This document shows positions 1 through 8,473 of a stretch of DNA of 51,261 bases, piece by piece (the first letter of the stretch is position 1; each line of letters opens with the position of its first letter). Under the pieces are notes generated by a model. That model saw nothing but the letters and a program-made list of their open reading frames with translations, was not told where the DNA came from and made no database searches. Made by a program: the position numbers and the translations under genes. The stretch is from Roseburia sp. (GTDB lineage Bacteria; Bacillota; Clostridia; Lachnospirales; Lachnospiraceae): assembly GCA_017937095.1 (NCBI GenBank), contig JAGBEG010000019.1:1-51261 (forward strand). Reading direction: 5' to 3'.

Positions 1-268
1 CCGGATAATGATCCTCGATACGGGACTTAAATTCCTCGTTCCAGCAGTAGATATTTAAAACCTTGCCCTCATCGGCTGCTGCTGCGTCAGATGCTGCGCC
101 GGCTGCCGCTGCATCGCCTGCCGGCTCTGCTGCCTCGGTTGTTGGTGCTGCCGCTGTGTTGTCTGCCGCTGTGCCTGCATCTGCTGCACCGGAATCATTT
201 CCGCAGCCTGCTGCCATTGTCGCTACCATGGATGCACATAAAAGTGCGCTAATGATTTTCTTCTTCAT
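1..268 (-). CDS. Sugar ABC transporter substrate-binding lipoprotein, 5' end only
   Basis: Only the first 89 codons are in the window; the rest lies beyond base 1. Translation starts at an ATG at 268 with GGAGGAGG about 7 bases upstream. The protein opens with a lipoprotein signal peptide: basic MKKK, a hydrophobic stretch, then the lipobox AAGC, so the mature protein should be attached to the outer face of the membrane through Cys23. A linker rich in Ala, Asp, Thr and Glu follows to about residue 68. Then comes KVLNIYCWNEEFKSRIEDHY, a typical start of family 1 extracellular solute-binding proteins. It lies directly downstream of the LacI-type gene on the same strand and near cellobiose phosphorylase, so a cellobiose or cellodextrin importer is the likely system. 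The substrate is inferred from context. Confidence 0.82.
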   Translation of the reverse strand, partial: MKKKIISALLCASMVATMAAGCGNDSGAADAGTAADNTAAAPTTEAAEPAGDAAAAGAASDAAAADEGKVLNIYCWNEEFKSRIEDHYP

Positions 269-334
269 AGAAAATCCTCCTCCTTATACATGTGGCTTTC
301 GCCGTTTTTTGGTTCCGGAAACCTTTCCCTCTCC

Positions 335-1351
335 TTACGGAGTGATTCGTCCTACGGACTGCCCCGGTACTAAGCTTCCTTCTATAACGACTCTCTCAAC
401 GAGAGTTGTTCGCGGTTTTTCAATTGAGCCAATCAATCGTCTGGCTGCTTCGCATCCGATCAGCTCGGTATTCTGACGGATTGTCGTAAGCTTCGGATGT
501 AAGAGCTGTGAAATCCTTGTTCCGTCATACCCTGCGACCGAAATGTCCTCCGGTATCCGAAGTCCCATCTCCATGATGACATTTCTCCCACCGATTAAGG
601 CGGTGTCATCGGGATAGATGATGCAGGTCGGCACATCCTTAAGGTTTAAAAGTTCCTTCGTCTGCCGCTCTGCTTCCTTCGTCTCCAGATAATCAGCGGT
701 CCGGATGTACTCCTCTGGAACCTCAAGTCCCAGTCCCTCCATGGTTCTGTAAAAGCTTGCGAGCCGGTCCTTCGTAACCGAGGAACCCTCCTGCCCATGG
801 ATATATGCAATTTTCCGGTGCCCCTGCCGGTAAATATACTTCACAAGGTCTTCCATTCCCTGAATGTTGTTCGAACTTACCGCCGTACAGTTGTGATGTA
901 CATAGTCGATTGTCACGACCGGCAGATCGCTGTTCATCAGTTCCATGACGTCCGGATCGTTAAAATCTGCACAGACGATCGCGACTCCCTCAAAATTCCG
1001 ATACCTGCAATGTTCATAGTAGGACATCCTGCGGTTTTCAAAACAGGTATTAATAAAGGTAATATCATATCCCTGCTTCTCTGCCTGAACCTTAAGTCCG
1101 TTGAGCACGCCCGAGAAATATTCATGGGTAAGACCGCTGCCCGCTTCCTCCTCAAAGAGAACTCCTATATTATGGGAGCGGTTGGTCTTAAGTGCCCTCG
1201 CCGCCGCATTCGGAAAATATCCAAGCGCTTCCGCCGTCTTTCTGATACGGTTCTTTGTCTCTTCACTGACATCTTTCTGGTCATTGAGTGCCTTGCTTAC
1301 CGTTGCAGTGGAGACACCACATTTTTCAGCAATCGTTTTTAATGATACCAT
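335..1351 (-). CDS. LacI-family transcriptional regulator, likely cellobiose-responsive
   Basis: 338 residues, the usual LacI/GalR length. The N-terminal helix-turn-helix is clear (TIAEKCGVSTATVSKALN, residues about 5-22) with the hinge helix region ending near residue 60 (PNAAARALKTNRS). A periplasmic-binding-protein-like sensor domain fills the rest. The start is fixed by GGAGGACAC before ATG. It is transcribed away from the cellobiose phosphorylase gene and towards the sugar-binding lipoprotein gene 66 bases downstream, so it probably controls both. The CGTTTTCG boxes in the divergent intergenic region are the obvious operator candidates. The effector sugar is inferred from neighbours. Confidence 0.9.
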   Translation of the reverse strand: MVSLKTIAEKCGVSTATVSKALNDQKDVSEETKNRIRKTAEALGYFPNAAARALKTNRSHNIGVLFEEEAGSGLTHEYFSGVLNGLKVQAEKQGYDITFINTCFENRRMSYYEHCRYRNFEGVAIVCADFNDPDVMELMNSDLPVVTIDYVHHNCTAVSSNNIQGMEDLVKYIYRQGHRKIAYIHGQEGSSVTKDRLASFYRTMEGLGLEVPEEYIRTADYLETKEAERQTKELLNLKDVPTCIIYPDDTALIGGRNVIMEMGLRIPEDISVAGYDGTRISQLLHPKLTTIRQNTELIGCEAARRLIGSIEKPRTTLVERVVIEGSLVPGQSVGRITP

Positions 1352-1804
1352 GTGTCCTCCACTCGTTTTCGAAAATTACTTAATCGTTTTCGTACTTTTA
1401 CTATATTCCATTTGTGCTGCAATTGCAACAGTTTTTTGCCATTTCGTCAACTTATACACTTTTTTCTCCGATTTTTTATGCATTTTTACCTTCTCATTCG
1501 TTCTTCATTCGAAATTTGCCCCGCTTTTCTTACACGTTTTCGTAATATGAAGTTTTTTGTCCCGTTTTCCCTTCTTTGTGTCTTTCTTCCATATTTTGGT
1601 GCCTTTTTTGTTGAATCTGCTATTTTCCTTTATTTTAAGCGATTTCTGCTTGCTTTTCTTCCTTTTGCAATGTATACTTTTATTCAGAAAACGTCAGCTT
1701 AATCGTTTTCGCATCTTGTTTTTTTACGGCCGATTGACTTACAGCATTTCGAAGATGCAGACGATTCTGTACACCTATTAATTATGAATACGGAGGGTTT
1801 ACTT
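1352..1804. promoter_or_regulatory. Divergent control region with four CGTTTTCG boxes
   Basis: This 453-base AT-rich gap separates the lacI-type gene from cellobiose phosphorylase. The octamer CGTTTTCG occurs at 1364-1371, 1385-1392, 1535-1542 and 1704-1711. The second and fourth copies share the longer CTTAATCGTTTTCG (1379-1392 and 1698-1711). The first box is embedded in the near-palindrome GTTTTCGAAAAT. LacI-family operators commonly centre on CG with flanking A/T tracts, so these are good operator candidates for the adjacent regulator. I see no believable gene in the gap; the open frames here only reflect its low stop density. Confidence 0.6.
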
Positions 1805-4279
1805 ATGAAATTCGGTTATTTCGATGATGCAAGAAAAGAATACGTCATCACATCCCCGCGGACTCCGCTCCCGTGGATCAACTATCTCGGATCAAAGGAT
1901 TTCTTTTCCCTGATTTCGAACACCTGCGGCGGATACAGCTTCTATAAGGATGCAAAGCTTCTGCGCCTGACGAGATATCGTTATAATAATGTACCTTATG
2001 ACAGCAACGGTCATTACTACTATATTAAGGAAGGCGACACGATCTGGAATCCGGGCTGGATGCCCTCAAAGACGGAGCTTGATTCCTACGAGTGCCGCCA
2101 CGGCATGGGCTACAGCACGTTCTGCGGCACAAAGAACGGGCTTTCCGCCGAACTGACCGCATTTGTTCCGGTAAACGACAACTGCGAGGTAAATAAGCTC
2201 ACGCTCACAAACACGAGCGGCTCTGCAAAGGAATTTTCCGTATTCTCTTATGTAGAGTTCTGTCTCTGGAACGCGATGGACGATATGACGAATTTCCAGC
2301 GCAACTTCTCGACCGGAGAGGTGGAAGTGCACGGCTCTGCGATCTACCATAAGACCGAGTACCGCGAGCGCCGCAATCACTACGCGCTCTACGCTGTAAA
2401 TGCGCCTGTCGCAGGCTTTGATACGGACCGCGACTCTTTCCTTGGCGCTTACGGGGAAAATTCTGCGCCCGAGGTCGTCGTATCAGGCGTCTCCAAAAAT
2501 TCCATGGCAAGCGGCTGGGCTCCGGTGGGTTCCCATCACCTTGCCGTAACGCTCGCGCCGGGCGAGTCAAAGACATTTGTCTTCGTTCTTGCCTACATAG
2601 AGAATCCGGCAGAGGAGAAATGGGTCGGACGCGCTGAAGACGGTGTCATCAACCGCGCTCCGGCAGAGGCTCTTATGTCCCGCTACGATACCGCAGAGAA
2701 GGCGGACGCCGCGCTCGCCGGGCTGAAAGCATACTGGGATGAGCTGCTCTCCCACTTTACCGTCTCCTCCTCCGAGGAGAAGCTTGACCGCATGGTCAAT
2801 ATCTGGCATCAGTATCAGTGTATGGTAACCTTCAACATGAGCCGTTCCGCTTCCTATTTTGAGTCCGGCATCGGGCGCGGCATGGGCTTCCGCGATTCCT
2901 GCCAGGATCTCCTTGGCTTCGTTCATCTGATTCCCGACCGCGCAAGAGAGCGTATCTTAGATATCGCTGCGACCCAGTTCGAGGACGGAAGCGCTTACCA
3001 TCAGTACCAGCCGCTCACCAAGAAGGGCAACTCCGACATCGGAAGCGGCTTCAATGACGATCCGCTGTGGCTGATTGCCGGTACTGCCGCTTATATCAAG
3101 GAGACGGGAGACTACACCATCTTAGACGAGATGACGCCTTACGACAGCGACCCATCCAAGGCAACCGACTTCATGGAGCACTTAAGACGCTCCTTCCATT
3201 ACACGATGGAGCACCTCGGACCGCACGGTCTCCCGCTTATCGGGCGCGCCGACTGGAACGACTGTCTGAACTTAAACTGCTTCTCGACCGAGCCGGGCGA
3301 ATCCTTCCAGACCTTCGGTCCGTCGGAAGGGCCGAACGCCGAGTCCGTCTTTATTGCGGGTATGTTCGTCCGCTACGGAAAGGATTACGTAGAAATCTGC
3401 CGTCACAGAGGTCTGGACGACGAGGCAGCGATTGCAGAAAAAGCAATCGCGGATATGGAAAGGACCGTACTGGATGCCGGCTGGGACGGCGAATGGTTCT
3501 TACGCGCCTACGATCACTATAAGAACAAGATCGGTTCGAACGAATGCGAGGAGGGCAAGATTTTCATTGAGCCGCAGGGCTTCTGCGTTATGGCAGAGAT
3601 CGGCTTAGAAGAAGGCAACTGCTTAAAAGCAATGGAATCCGTCGAGAAATATCTCGACACGAAGTACGGTATCGTGCTCTTACAGCCTGCTTACCGCAGA
3701 TATCACGTGGAGCTTGGCGAAATTTCCTCCTATCCGCCGGGATATAAGGAGAATGCCGGGATCTTCTGCCACAACAATCCGTGGATTTCCATTGCGGAGA
3801 CCGTTGTGGGGCGCGGCAACCGCGCATGGCAGGTATACACGAGAACCTGTCCTGCCTACATCGAGGATATCAGCGAAATTCACCGCACAGAGCCTTATGT
3901 ATATTCACAGATGATCGCCGGAAAGGATGCGAAGAACTTCGGTGAGGCAAAGAACAGTTGGCTGACCGGAACTGCAGCGTGGACATTCCTTGACGTCTCC
4001 CAGTTCATCTTAGGCATCCGCCCGGATTACGACGGACTGATCGTCGATCCGTGTATTCCTTCCTCTCTGGAAGGCTTCACCGCAAAGCGTGACTTCCGCG
4101 GCGTGACTTATCACATCACGGTAAAGAATCCGAACCACGCCGAAAAGGGTATCGCTTCCATGACCGTAGACGGCGCTTCCGTGGACATTGCCACCGCAAA
4201 CGGACGCGGCATCGGCATGATTCCGATTGCGCTTGCAGACGGCAAGAAGGAACTGAATGTCGAAGTTGTGATGGGCTGA
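1805..4279 (+). CDS. cbp: Cellobiose phosphorylase (GH94)
   Basis: Cytoplasmic enzyme that splits cellobiose with phosphate into alpha-glucose 1-phosphate and glucose, saving ATP compared with hydrolysis. The sequence from [16 protein letters not shown] onward follows known clostridial cellobiose phosphorylases closely over its full length of 824 residues. [10 protein letters not shown] contains the expected catalytic general-acid Asp (residue 483). An upstream in-frame ATG at 1784 exists but has no ribosome binding site, while the ATG at 1805 has GGAGGG about 8 bases upstream and matches the family's N-terminus; I chose the latter. The divergent LacI-type gene and sugar-binding protein make this a cellobiose uptake and phosphorolysis locus. 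Cellobiose rather than cellodextrin or chitobiose as substrate is supported by similarity along the whole chain. Confidence 0.93.
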   Translation: MKFGYFDDARKEYVITSPRTPLPWINYLGSKDFFSLISNTCGGYSFYKDAKLLRLTRYRYNNVPYDSNGHYYYIKEGDTIWNPGWMPSKTELDSYECRHGMGYSTFCGTKNGLSAELTAFVPVNDNCEVNKLTLTNTSGSAKEFSVFSYVEFCLWNAMDDMTNFQRNFSTGEVEVHGSAIYHKTEYRERRNHYALYAVNAPVAGFDTDRDSFLGAYGENSAPEVVVSGVSKNSMASGWAPVGSHHLAVTLAPGESKTFVFVLAYIENPAEEKWVGRAEDGVINRAPAEALMSRYDTAEKADAALAGLKAYWDELLSHFTVSSSEEKLDRMVNIWHQYQCMVTFNMSRSASYFESGIGRGMGFRDSCQDLLGFVHLIPDRARERILDIAATQFEDGSAYHQYQPLTKKGNSDIGSGFNDDPLWLIAGTAAYIKETGDYTILDEMTPYDSDPSKATDFMEHLRRSFHYTMEHLGPHGLPLIGRADWNDCLNLNCFSTEPGESFQTFGPSEGPNAESVFIAGMFVRYGKDYVEICRHRGLDDEAAIAEKAIADMERTVLDAGWDGEWFLRAYDHYKNKIGSNECEEGKIFIEPQGFCVMAEIGLEEGNCLKAMESVEKYLDTKYGIVLLQPAYRRYHVELGEISSYPPGYKENAGIFCHNNPWISIAETVVGRGNRAWQVYTRTCPAYIEDISEIHRTEPYVYSQMIAGKDAKNFGEAKNSWLTGTAAWTFLDVSQFILGIRPDYDGLIVDPCIPSSLEGFTAKRDFRGVTYHITVKNPNHAEKGIASMTVDGASVDIATANGRGIGMIPIALADGKKELNVEVVMG

Positions 4280-4282
4280 TGT

Positions 4283-4329
4283 CAAACCCGCAGCAGGAGG
4301 ATGCCGGATCATGCCAAACCCGCAGCAGG
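4283..4329 (+). repeat. 15-bp direct repeat after cellobiose phosphorylase
   Basis: CAAACCCGCAGCAGG is present at 4283-4297 and again at 4315-4329, a 32-base period directly after the stop codon. It looks like a small tandem duplication; no function is visible. Confidence 0.6.
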
Positions 4330-4372
4330 CACGCGTCAGACGGCACAGCAAAAATATCATGCAGTGAATCTG

Positions 4373-4416
4373 CCCCGGATGATTGGACGAAAATCCGATC
4401 ATCCGGGGACTTTTTT
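4373..4416 (+). terminator. Intrinsic terminator of cellobiose phosphorylase
   Basis: A 15-bp stem (4373-4387 with 4394-4408, one G:U pair) around a 6-base loop is followed by a run of six T (4411-4416). Confidence 0.9.
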
Positions 4417-4439
4417 GCGGAAATCCTTCCGCTATCGTC

Positions 4440-4495
4440 TGTCAATTTTTTATCATACCTGACAATAATTTATCAGTCATGACAATATTTTATCA
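4440..4495 (+). promoter_or_regulatory. Three tandem 20-bp-spaced palindromic repeats upstream of pfp
   Basis: Three copies of a 16-base element start exactly 20 bases apart: TGTCAATTTTTTATCA (4440-4455), TGACAATAATTTATCA (4460-4475) and TGACAATATTTTATCA (4480-4495). Each is an imperfect inverted repeat of the form TGAnAA-N4-TTnTCA. They end just before the predicted -35 box. Even spacing of about two helical turns suggests cooperative binding of a dimeric regulator on one face of the DNA. I do not recognise the regulator. Confidence 0.6.
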
Positions 4496-4499
4496 ATTA

Positions 4500-4528
4500 T
4501 TGTAAGCGCTTTCAAAATGTGCTACACT
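4500..4528 (+). promoter_or_regulatory. pfp promoter overlapped by a CcpA cre site
   Basis: TTGTAA (4500-4505), a 17-base spacer and TACACT (4523-4528) form a sigma-A type promoter. TGTAAGCGCTTTCA (4501-4514) matches the CcpA cre consensus TGWNANCGNTNWCA at every fixed position. Because it covers the -35 box and spacer, CcpA binding would be expected to repress. Confidence 0.72.
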
Positions 4529-4567
4529 GAAACATATTTGGTTCATTTTTACACATAGGAGGTAGAT

Positions 4568-5797
4568 ATGGTAGGTAATGTAATTGTGGGACAATCTGGC
4601 GGTCCGACCGCCGTCATCAACTCAAGTCTTGCCGGAGTGTACAAGACAGCCAAGGATCTCGGCGCCGGGAAGGTATACGGCATGAGATACGGCATTCAGG
4701 GATTTCTTCAGAAAAATATTGTAGACATGGACGATAAGATCCACTCCGATCTGGATCTGGAATTGTTAAAGCGGACGCCGTCCGCGTTCTTAGGTTCCTG
4801 CCGCTACAAGCTCCCCGATATCTGCGACGACAAGGAGCTTTACGAGAAAATCTTTTCTATCTTAGAGGAATATCAGATCACTGCATTCTTCTATATCGGC
4901 GGAAATGACTCCATGGACACCATCAAAAAGCTTTCGGACTACGCGATCATCATCAACAGCGATATCCGTTTCATCGGCGTTCCAAAGACCATCGACAACG
5001 ACCTCGCCGCGACCGACCACACCCCGGGCTACGGAAGCGCCGCAAAATATATCGCATCCGTCACTAAGGAAATCATCCGGGACGGTCTTGTATATGACGT
5101 CAAGAATGTCGCCGTCATTGAAATTATGGGACGAAATGCAGGCTGGCTGACAGGCGCCGCCGCGCTTGCGCGCTGCGAGGACTGCGAGGGCGTCGATCTC
5201 CTCTATCTGCCGGAGCTTCCCTTCGACGTAGATTCCTTCCTTGAAAAAATCGGCGAATTGCTGAAAAAGAAAAATTCTATCGTAGTCGCTGTTTCCGAGG
5301 GCATCAAGACAGCCGACGGCAAATATGTCTTCGAGCTTACGAACCATACGGAGTATGTTGACTCCTTCGGTCACAAGCAGTTAAGCGGTACGGCGCGTTA
5401 TCTCTCTTCCTTAGTCAGCGAGAAATTCGGCTGCAAGTCGCGTTCCATCGAGCTGTCTACCCTGCAGCGCTGCGCCGGACATCTGACCTCACGCGTCGAT
5501 ATCACAGAGGCATACCAGGTCGGCGGTTCCGCCGTAAAGGCGGCCTTCGACGGCGATACGGGCAAGGTCGTGATCTTAAAGCGCGTCTCGAACGATCCGT
5601 ATATCTGCACGACAGATCTCTATGATGTACATAAGGTTGCAAACGTCGAGAAGAAGGTTCCTCTGGAATGGATTACCGAGGACGGCACCTATGTGAGCGA
5701 TAAGCTGGTAAACTATATCCGCCCTCTGATTCAGGCAGAACTTACGCCGATTATGATTACCGGACAGCCCCGTCATATCGTCATCGACCGTCAGTAA
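4568..5797 (+). CDS. pfp: Pyrophosphate-dependent 6-phosphofructokinase
   Basis: Phosphorylates fructose 6-phosphate to fructose 1,6-bisphosphate in glycolysis, here predicted to use pyrophosphate. 409 residues. The phosphoryl donor site reads GGNDSMD (residues 111-117): Asp114 at the position that is Gly in ATP enzymes, together with Lys140 in PKTIDND, is the established PPi-dependence signature. MGRNAGWL further on is the substrate-binding motif of the same group. AGGAGGT precedes the ATG by 6 bases. It stands alone on the plus strand between two terminators. Use of PPi makes the reaction reversible and ATP-sparing, in keeping with the phosphorolytic enzyme next to it. Confidence 0.92.
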   Translation: MVGNVIVGQSGGPTAVINSSLAGVYKTAKDLGAGKVYGMRYGIQGFLQKNIVDMDDKIHSDLDLELLKRTPSAFLGSCRYKLPDICDDKELYEKIFSILEEYQITAFFYIGGNDSMDTIKKLSDYAIIINSDIRFIGVPKTIDNDLAATDHTPGYGSAAKYIASVTKEIIRDGLVYDVKNVAVIEIMGRNAGWLTGAAALARCEDCEGVDLLYLPELPFDVDSFLEKIGELLKKKNSIVVAVSEGIKTADGKYVFELTNHTEYVDSFGHKQLSGTARYLSSLVSEKFGCKSRSIELSTLQRCAGHLTSRVDITEAYQVGGSAVKAAFDGDTGKVVILKRVSNDPYICTTDLYDVHKVANVEKKVPLEWITEDGTYVSDKLVNYIRPLIQAELTPIMITGQPRHIVIDRQ

Positions 5798-5819
5798 GAC
5801 GGGACGACAGGGCTTTTTG

Positions 5820-5874
5820 CTCTATAGGAATCAGCACTTTCACGTTTCACAGCAACGCGGTATTTCCTATAGAG
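5820..5874. repeat. Long-range 11-bp inverted repeat after pfp
   Basis: CTCTATAGGAA (5820-5830) is matched by its exact reverse complement at 5864-5874 across 33 bases. It sits just before the bidirectional terminator and after a short T run (5814-5818). Role unknown; it may shape the 3' end of pfp mRNA. Confidence 0.5.
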
Positions 5875-5877
5875 TAA

Positions 5878-5910
5878 AAAATCCGCTGCACGTATTGTGC
5901 AGCGGATTTT
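5878..5910. terminator. Bidirectional terminator between pfp and the nitroreductase gene
   Basis: A perfect 14-bp stem AAAATCCGCTGCAC / GTGCAGCGGATTTT with a 5-base loop has A/T runs on both sides and so can end the convergent transcripts from either strand. Confidence 0.9.
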
Positions 5911-5923
5911 CTGTTCTGTAATT

Positions 5924-6664
5924 CTATTTTTCATCCGGCGCAAACGACTGCAGATAACAATCTACCGAGCGCGACATTTCTCTGGAAAAATCGGAATTGT
6001 ACTTCCGGTCACAAAATGCCTGAATCCACGATTCGTAGGCTTCCTGTTCCTCTGCCCCGCCACGAACCGTCTCCTTAAGCTCCTCCCTATCCAGACGGCG
6101 GTATCCGTTTTCATGTACGATATGCTTTATGTCGGTGCGTTTCGGCTTCGGGCGGTCCTTCTGCTGTTCCGTCGGATAGCCAAAAACAAGCATTGCCGCA
6201 GGAAAGACATACGCAGGAAGCCCCAGCATTTCCCGGTGCAGCTCACAGTTTTCCATAATATCCCCGATATAGCAGGAGCCGATACCGAGACTTTCCGCCG
6301 CCACTACCGCATTCTGCGCCACAATCAGCGCATCCGACACCGCAAGCAGCAAATCCCCCGCTCCCGGCTTGCGCGGATTGCATCCCGCCGCCGCAAAGGC
6401 GTCGTACCACTTCTGACAGTCTGCGCAGAATATAAGAACCATTTTTGCCCGGGCAATAAACGGCTGATGGTCGCAGGACTCTGCCAGTTTCTCCTTCAAC
6501 TCCTGATCCGTTATATCAAGAATTGTATACAACTGTTGATTTCCTGCGCTCGGCGCCTGTACTGCCGCCTCCAGGATCGCGCGCTTATCCTCATCGGAAA
6601 TTTCCCGTTCGGTAAAAACGCGCATTGATTTTCTAGCATATAATTGTCTGATTGTCTCGTTCAT
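5924..6664 (-). CDS. Nitroreductase-family FMN oxidoreductase
   Basis: 246 residues. The N-terminal RKSMRVFTEREISDEDKRAILEAAVQAPSAGNQQ is the classic nitroreductase opening, with Arg and Ser residues that bind the FMN phosphate, and ESLGIGSCYIGDI in the middle is the second FMN region. Length and the long C-terminal extension fit the NfsA/Frp-like subgroup that reduces nitroaromatics or quinones with NAD(P)H. It begins 8 bases after pyruvate kinase ends, so it is probably co-transcribed with it. The physiological substrate cannot be told from sequence. Confidence 0.85.
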   Translation of the reverse strand: MNETIRQLYARKSMRVFTEREISDEDKRAILEAAVQAPSAGNQQLYTILDITDQELKEKLAESCDHQPFIARAKMVLIFCADCQKWYDAFAAAGCNPRKPGAGDLLLAVSDALIVAQNAVVAAESLGIGSCYIGDIMENCELHREMLGLPAYVFPAAMLVFGYPTEQQKDRPKPKRTDIKHIVHENGYRRLDREELKETVRGGAEEQEAYESWIQAFCDRKYNSDFSREMSRSVDCYLQSFAPDEK

Positions 6665-6672
6665 TTTCCTCG

Positions 6673-8451
6673 TTAATTCGCGCTCACAACGCCGCTCTCG
6701 CAGTCAAGCTCTACAAATGCACTGGACTTTAAGATATCAAGCGCATTCTTCGCTCCGATCAGTACCGGAATATCCAGACTTAAGCCTGCAATCGCCGCAT
6801 GGCAGCTCTCACTGTCCGCCTCTACGATCAGTCCCGATGCGGCGCGCATCTGCTCCATCATATGATTGTTCGTATCGGATGCCACGATAATATCGCCCTC
6901 TTTAAAGTTCGCAAGGTCCGCCTCGTTGTGACAGACGCAGAGATTCGCGCACACCTTCTTGCCTGCCACGCCCTTGCCCTTTACAAGAATGTGTCCGGCA
7001 ACCTGTACCTTGATAAGGTTCGTCGTACCCGATACGCCGAGCGGTACGCCCGCCGTCAGCACGACAACGTCCCCCTTGCTGATCATGCCTGCATTCTCAG
7101 CGGTATCCACGGCGTAATCAAACAGCTCTTCCGCCTCGCTCTTCTCCTCCAAGAGAAGCGGCGCAACGCCCCAGGAAAGACCGAGCTGACGGTATACCTT
7201 CTGCGTCAGACATGCTCCGATAATCGGGGAGTACGGGCGGTATTTGGAAATCATGCGCGCTGTGCGCCCTGATTTGCTTACGGTAAGGATGGCTGCCGCG
7301 TTGAGATCCGCCGCCATCATACAGGTCGCATGGGAAATCGCATTCGTCACATCCGGGTTGCTCATCGTCTTGCGATCCCTGAAACGCTGCAGGTAATTGA
7401 TATCCTGCTCGGTACGGATGGCAATACGGACCATCGTCTTTAGCGCCTCGACCGGATACAGACCGGCAGCGGTCTCACCCGAAAGCATGGTCGCGCTCGT
7501 TCCGTCATAGATTGCATTGGCAACGTCGGTCGCCTCGGCACGCGTCGGTCTCGGATGCTTCATCATGGAATCAAGCATCTGTGTCGCTGTGATAACGACC
7601 TTGCCCGCTCCGCTGACCTTCTTGATAATCATCTTCTGGATGACCGGAACATCCTCAAGCGGAATCTCCACACCCATATCTCCGCGGGCTACCATGATAC
7701 CATCCGATACGCGGATGATCTCATCAATATTCTGCACGCCCTGCATATTCTCAATCTTCGCAATAATGTGAATGCCCTCGCCGCCTTTTTCCTCAAGAAT
7801 CTTGCGGATGGCAAGCACATCGTCCGCCGAGCGGACAAAGGACGCCGCGATAAAGTCGTAGTCATTTTCCACCGCAAACACAATATCGCTGTAATCTTTC
7901 TCGCTGATATACGGCATCGTCAGTTCCACGTTCGGCACATTGACGCCCTTTTTATTGGAAATCACACCGTCGTTTGCCACAGTGCAGACAATGTTCATCG
8001 GCATTCTGCCTTCATGGTCCGCCTTCGCCCCTAAGACAGGTTCGATCTTCCTTACCTCCATGCCGACCAGACCGTCGTCAATCAAGATTGTATCTCCCGG
8101 CTTCACATCGTTCGGCAGATCCTTGTAAGTAATGGATACCCGCGTCTCATCTCCCACGATCTCCTCTGTCGTCAGCGTAAAGGTCTGTCCGCTCTTAAGC
8201 TCCACCTTGCCGCCTGCGAACTCCATCAGCCGGATCTCCGGTCCCTTCGTGTCCAGCAATGCCGCTACCGGACGCTTGAGTTCCTCGCGCAGCGCACGCA
8301 ACATCTTAAGACGTCCCATCTGCTCTTCATGCGAACCGTGTGAGAAGTTGAAACGCGCTACGTTCATCCCCTCCTCAATCAGACTTCTTAACACCTTTTC
8401 ATCATCCGTGGATGGTCCTAACGTACATACAATCTTGGTCTTTCTAAACAT
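6673..8451 (-). CDS. pyk: Pyruvate kinase with C-terminal PEP-utilizing domain
   Basis: Makes pyruvate and ATP from phosphoenolpyruvate and ADP. 592 residues, longer than the E. coli enzyme because of the extra C-terminal domain found in many Firmicutes. MFRKTKIVCTLGPST and NFSHGSHEE begin the barrel; MVARGDMGVEIP and TATQMLDSMMKHPRPTRAE carry the metal and substrate residues of the active site. The last 90 or so residues (SCHAAIAGLSLDIPVLIGAK) resemble the phosphohistidine domain of PEP synthase and PTS enzyme I. Its usual phosphohistidine motif TSH is here ESCHAA, keeping the His. GAGGAAGATA precedes the ATG. It follows carbamate kinase by 22 bases. Confidence 0.95.
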   Translation of the reverse strand: MFRKTKIVCTLGPSTDDEKVLRSLIEEGMNVARFNFSHGSHEEQMGRLKMLRALREELKRPVAALLDTKGPEIRLMEFAGGKVELKSGQTFTLTTEEIVGDETRVSITYKDLPNDVKPGDTILIDDGLVGMEVRKIEPVLGAKADHEGRMPMNIVCTVANDGVISNKKGVNVPNVELTMPYISEKDYSDIVFAVENDYDFIAASFVRSADDVLAIRKILEEKGGEGIHIIAKIENMQGVQNIDEIIRVSDGIMVARGDMGVEIPLEDVPVIQKMIIKKVSGAGKVVITATQMLDSMMKHPRPTRAEATDVANAIYDGTSATMLSGETAAGLYPVEALKTMVRIAIRTEQDINYLQRFRDRKTMSNPDVTNAISHATCMMAADLNAAAILTVSKSGRTARMISKYRPYSPIIGACLTQKVYRQLGLSWGVAPLLLEEKSEAEELFDYAVDTAENAGMISKGDVVVLTAGVPLGVSGTTNLIKVQVAGHILVKGKGVAGKKVCANLCVCHNEADLANFKEGDIIVASDTNNHMMEQMRAASGLIVEADSESCHAAIAGLSLDIPVLIGAKNALDILKSSAFVELDCESGVVSAN

Positions 8452-8473
8452 TATCTTCCTCTCTCACTCCTAT

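Noticed and set aside
63-476. Ala-rich plus-strand ORF at the left edge
   Set aside because: Antisense to the sugar-binding lipoprotein linker and to the lacI-type gene.
1101-1781. Overlapping Phe-rich small ORFs upstream of cellobiose phosphorylase
   Set aside because: T-rich intergenic DNA gives Phe codons; no ribosome binding sites.
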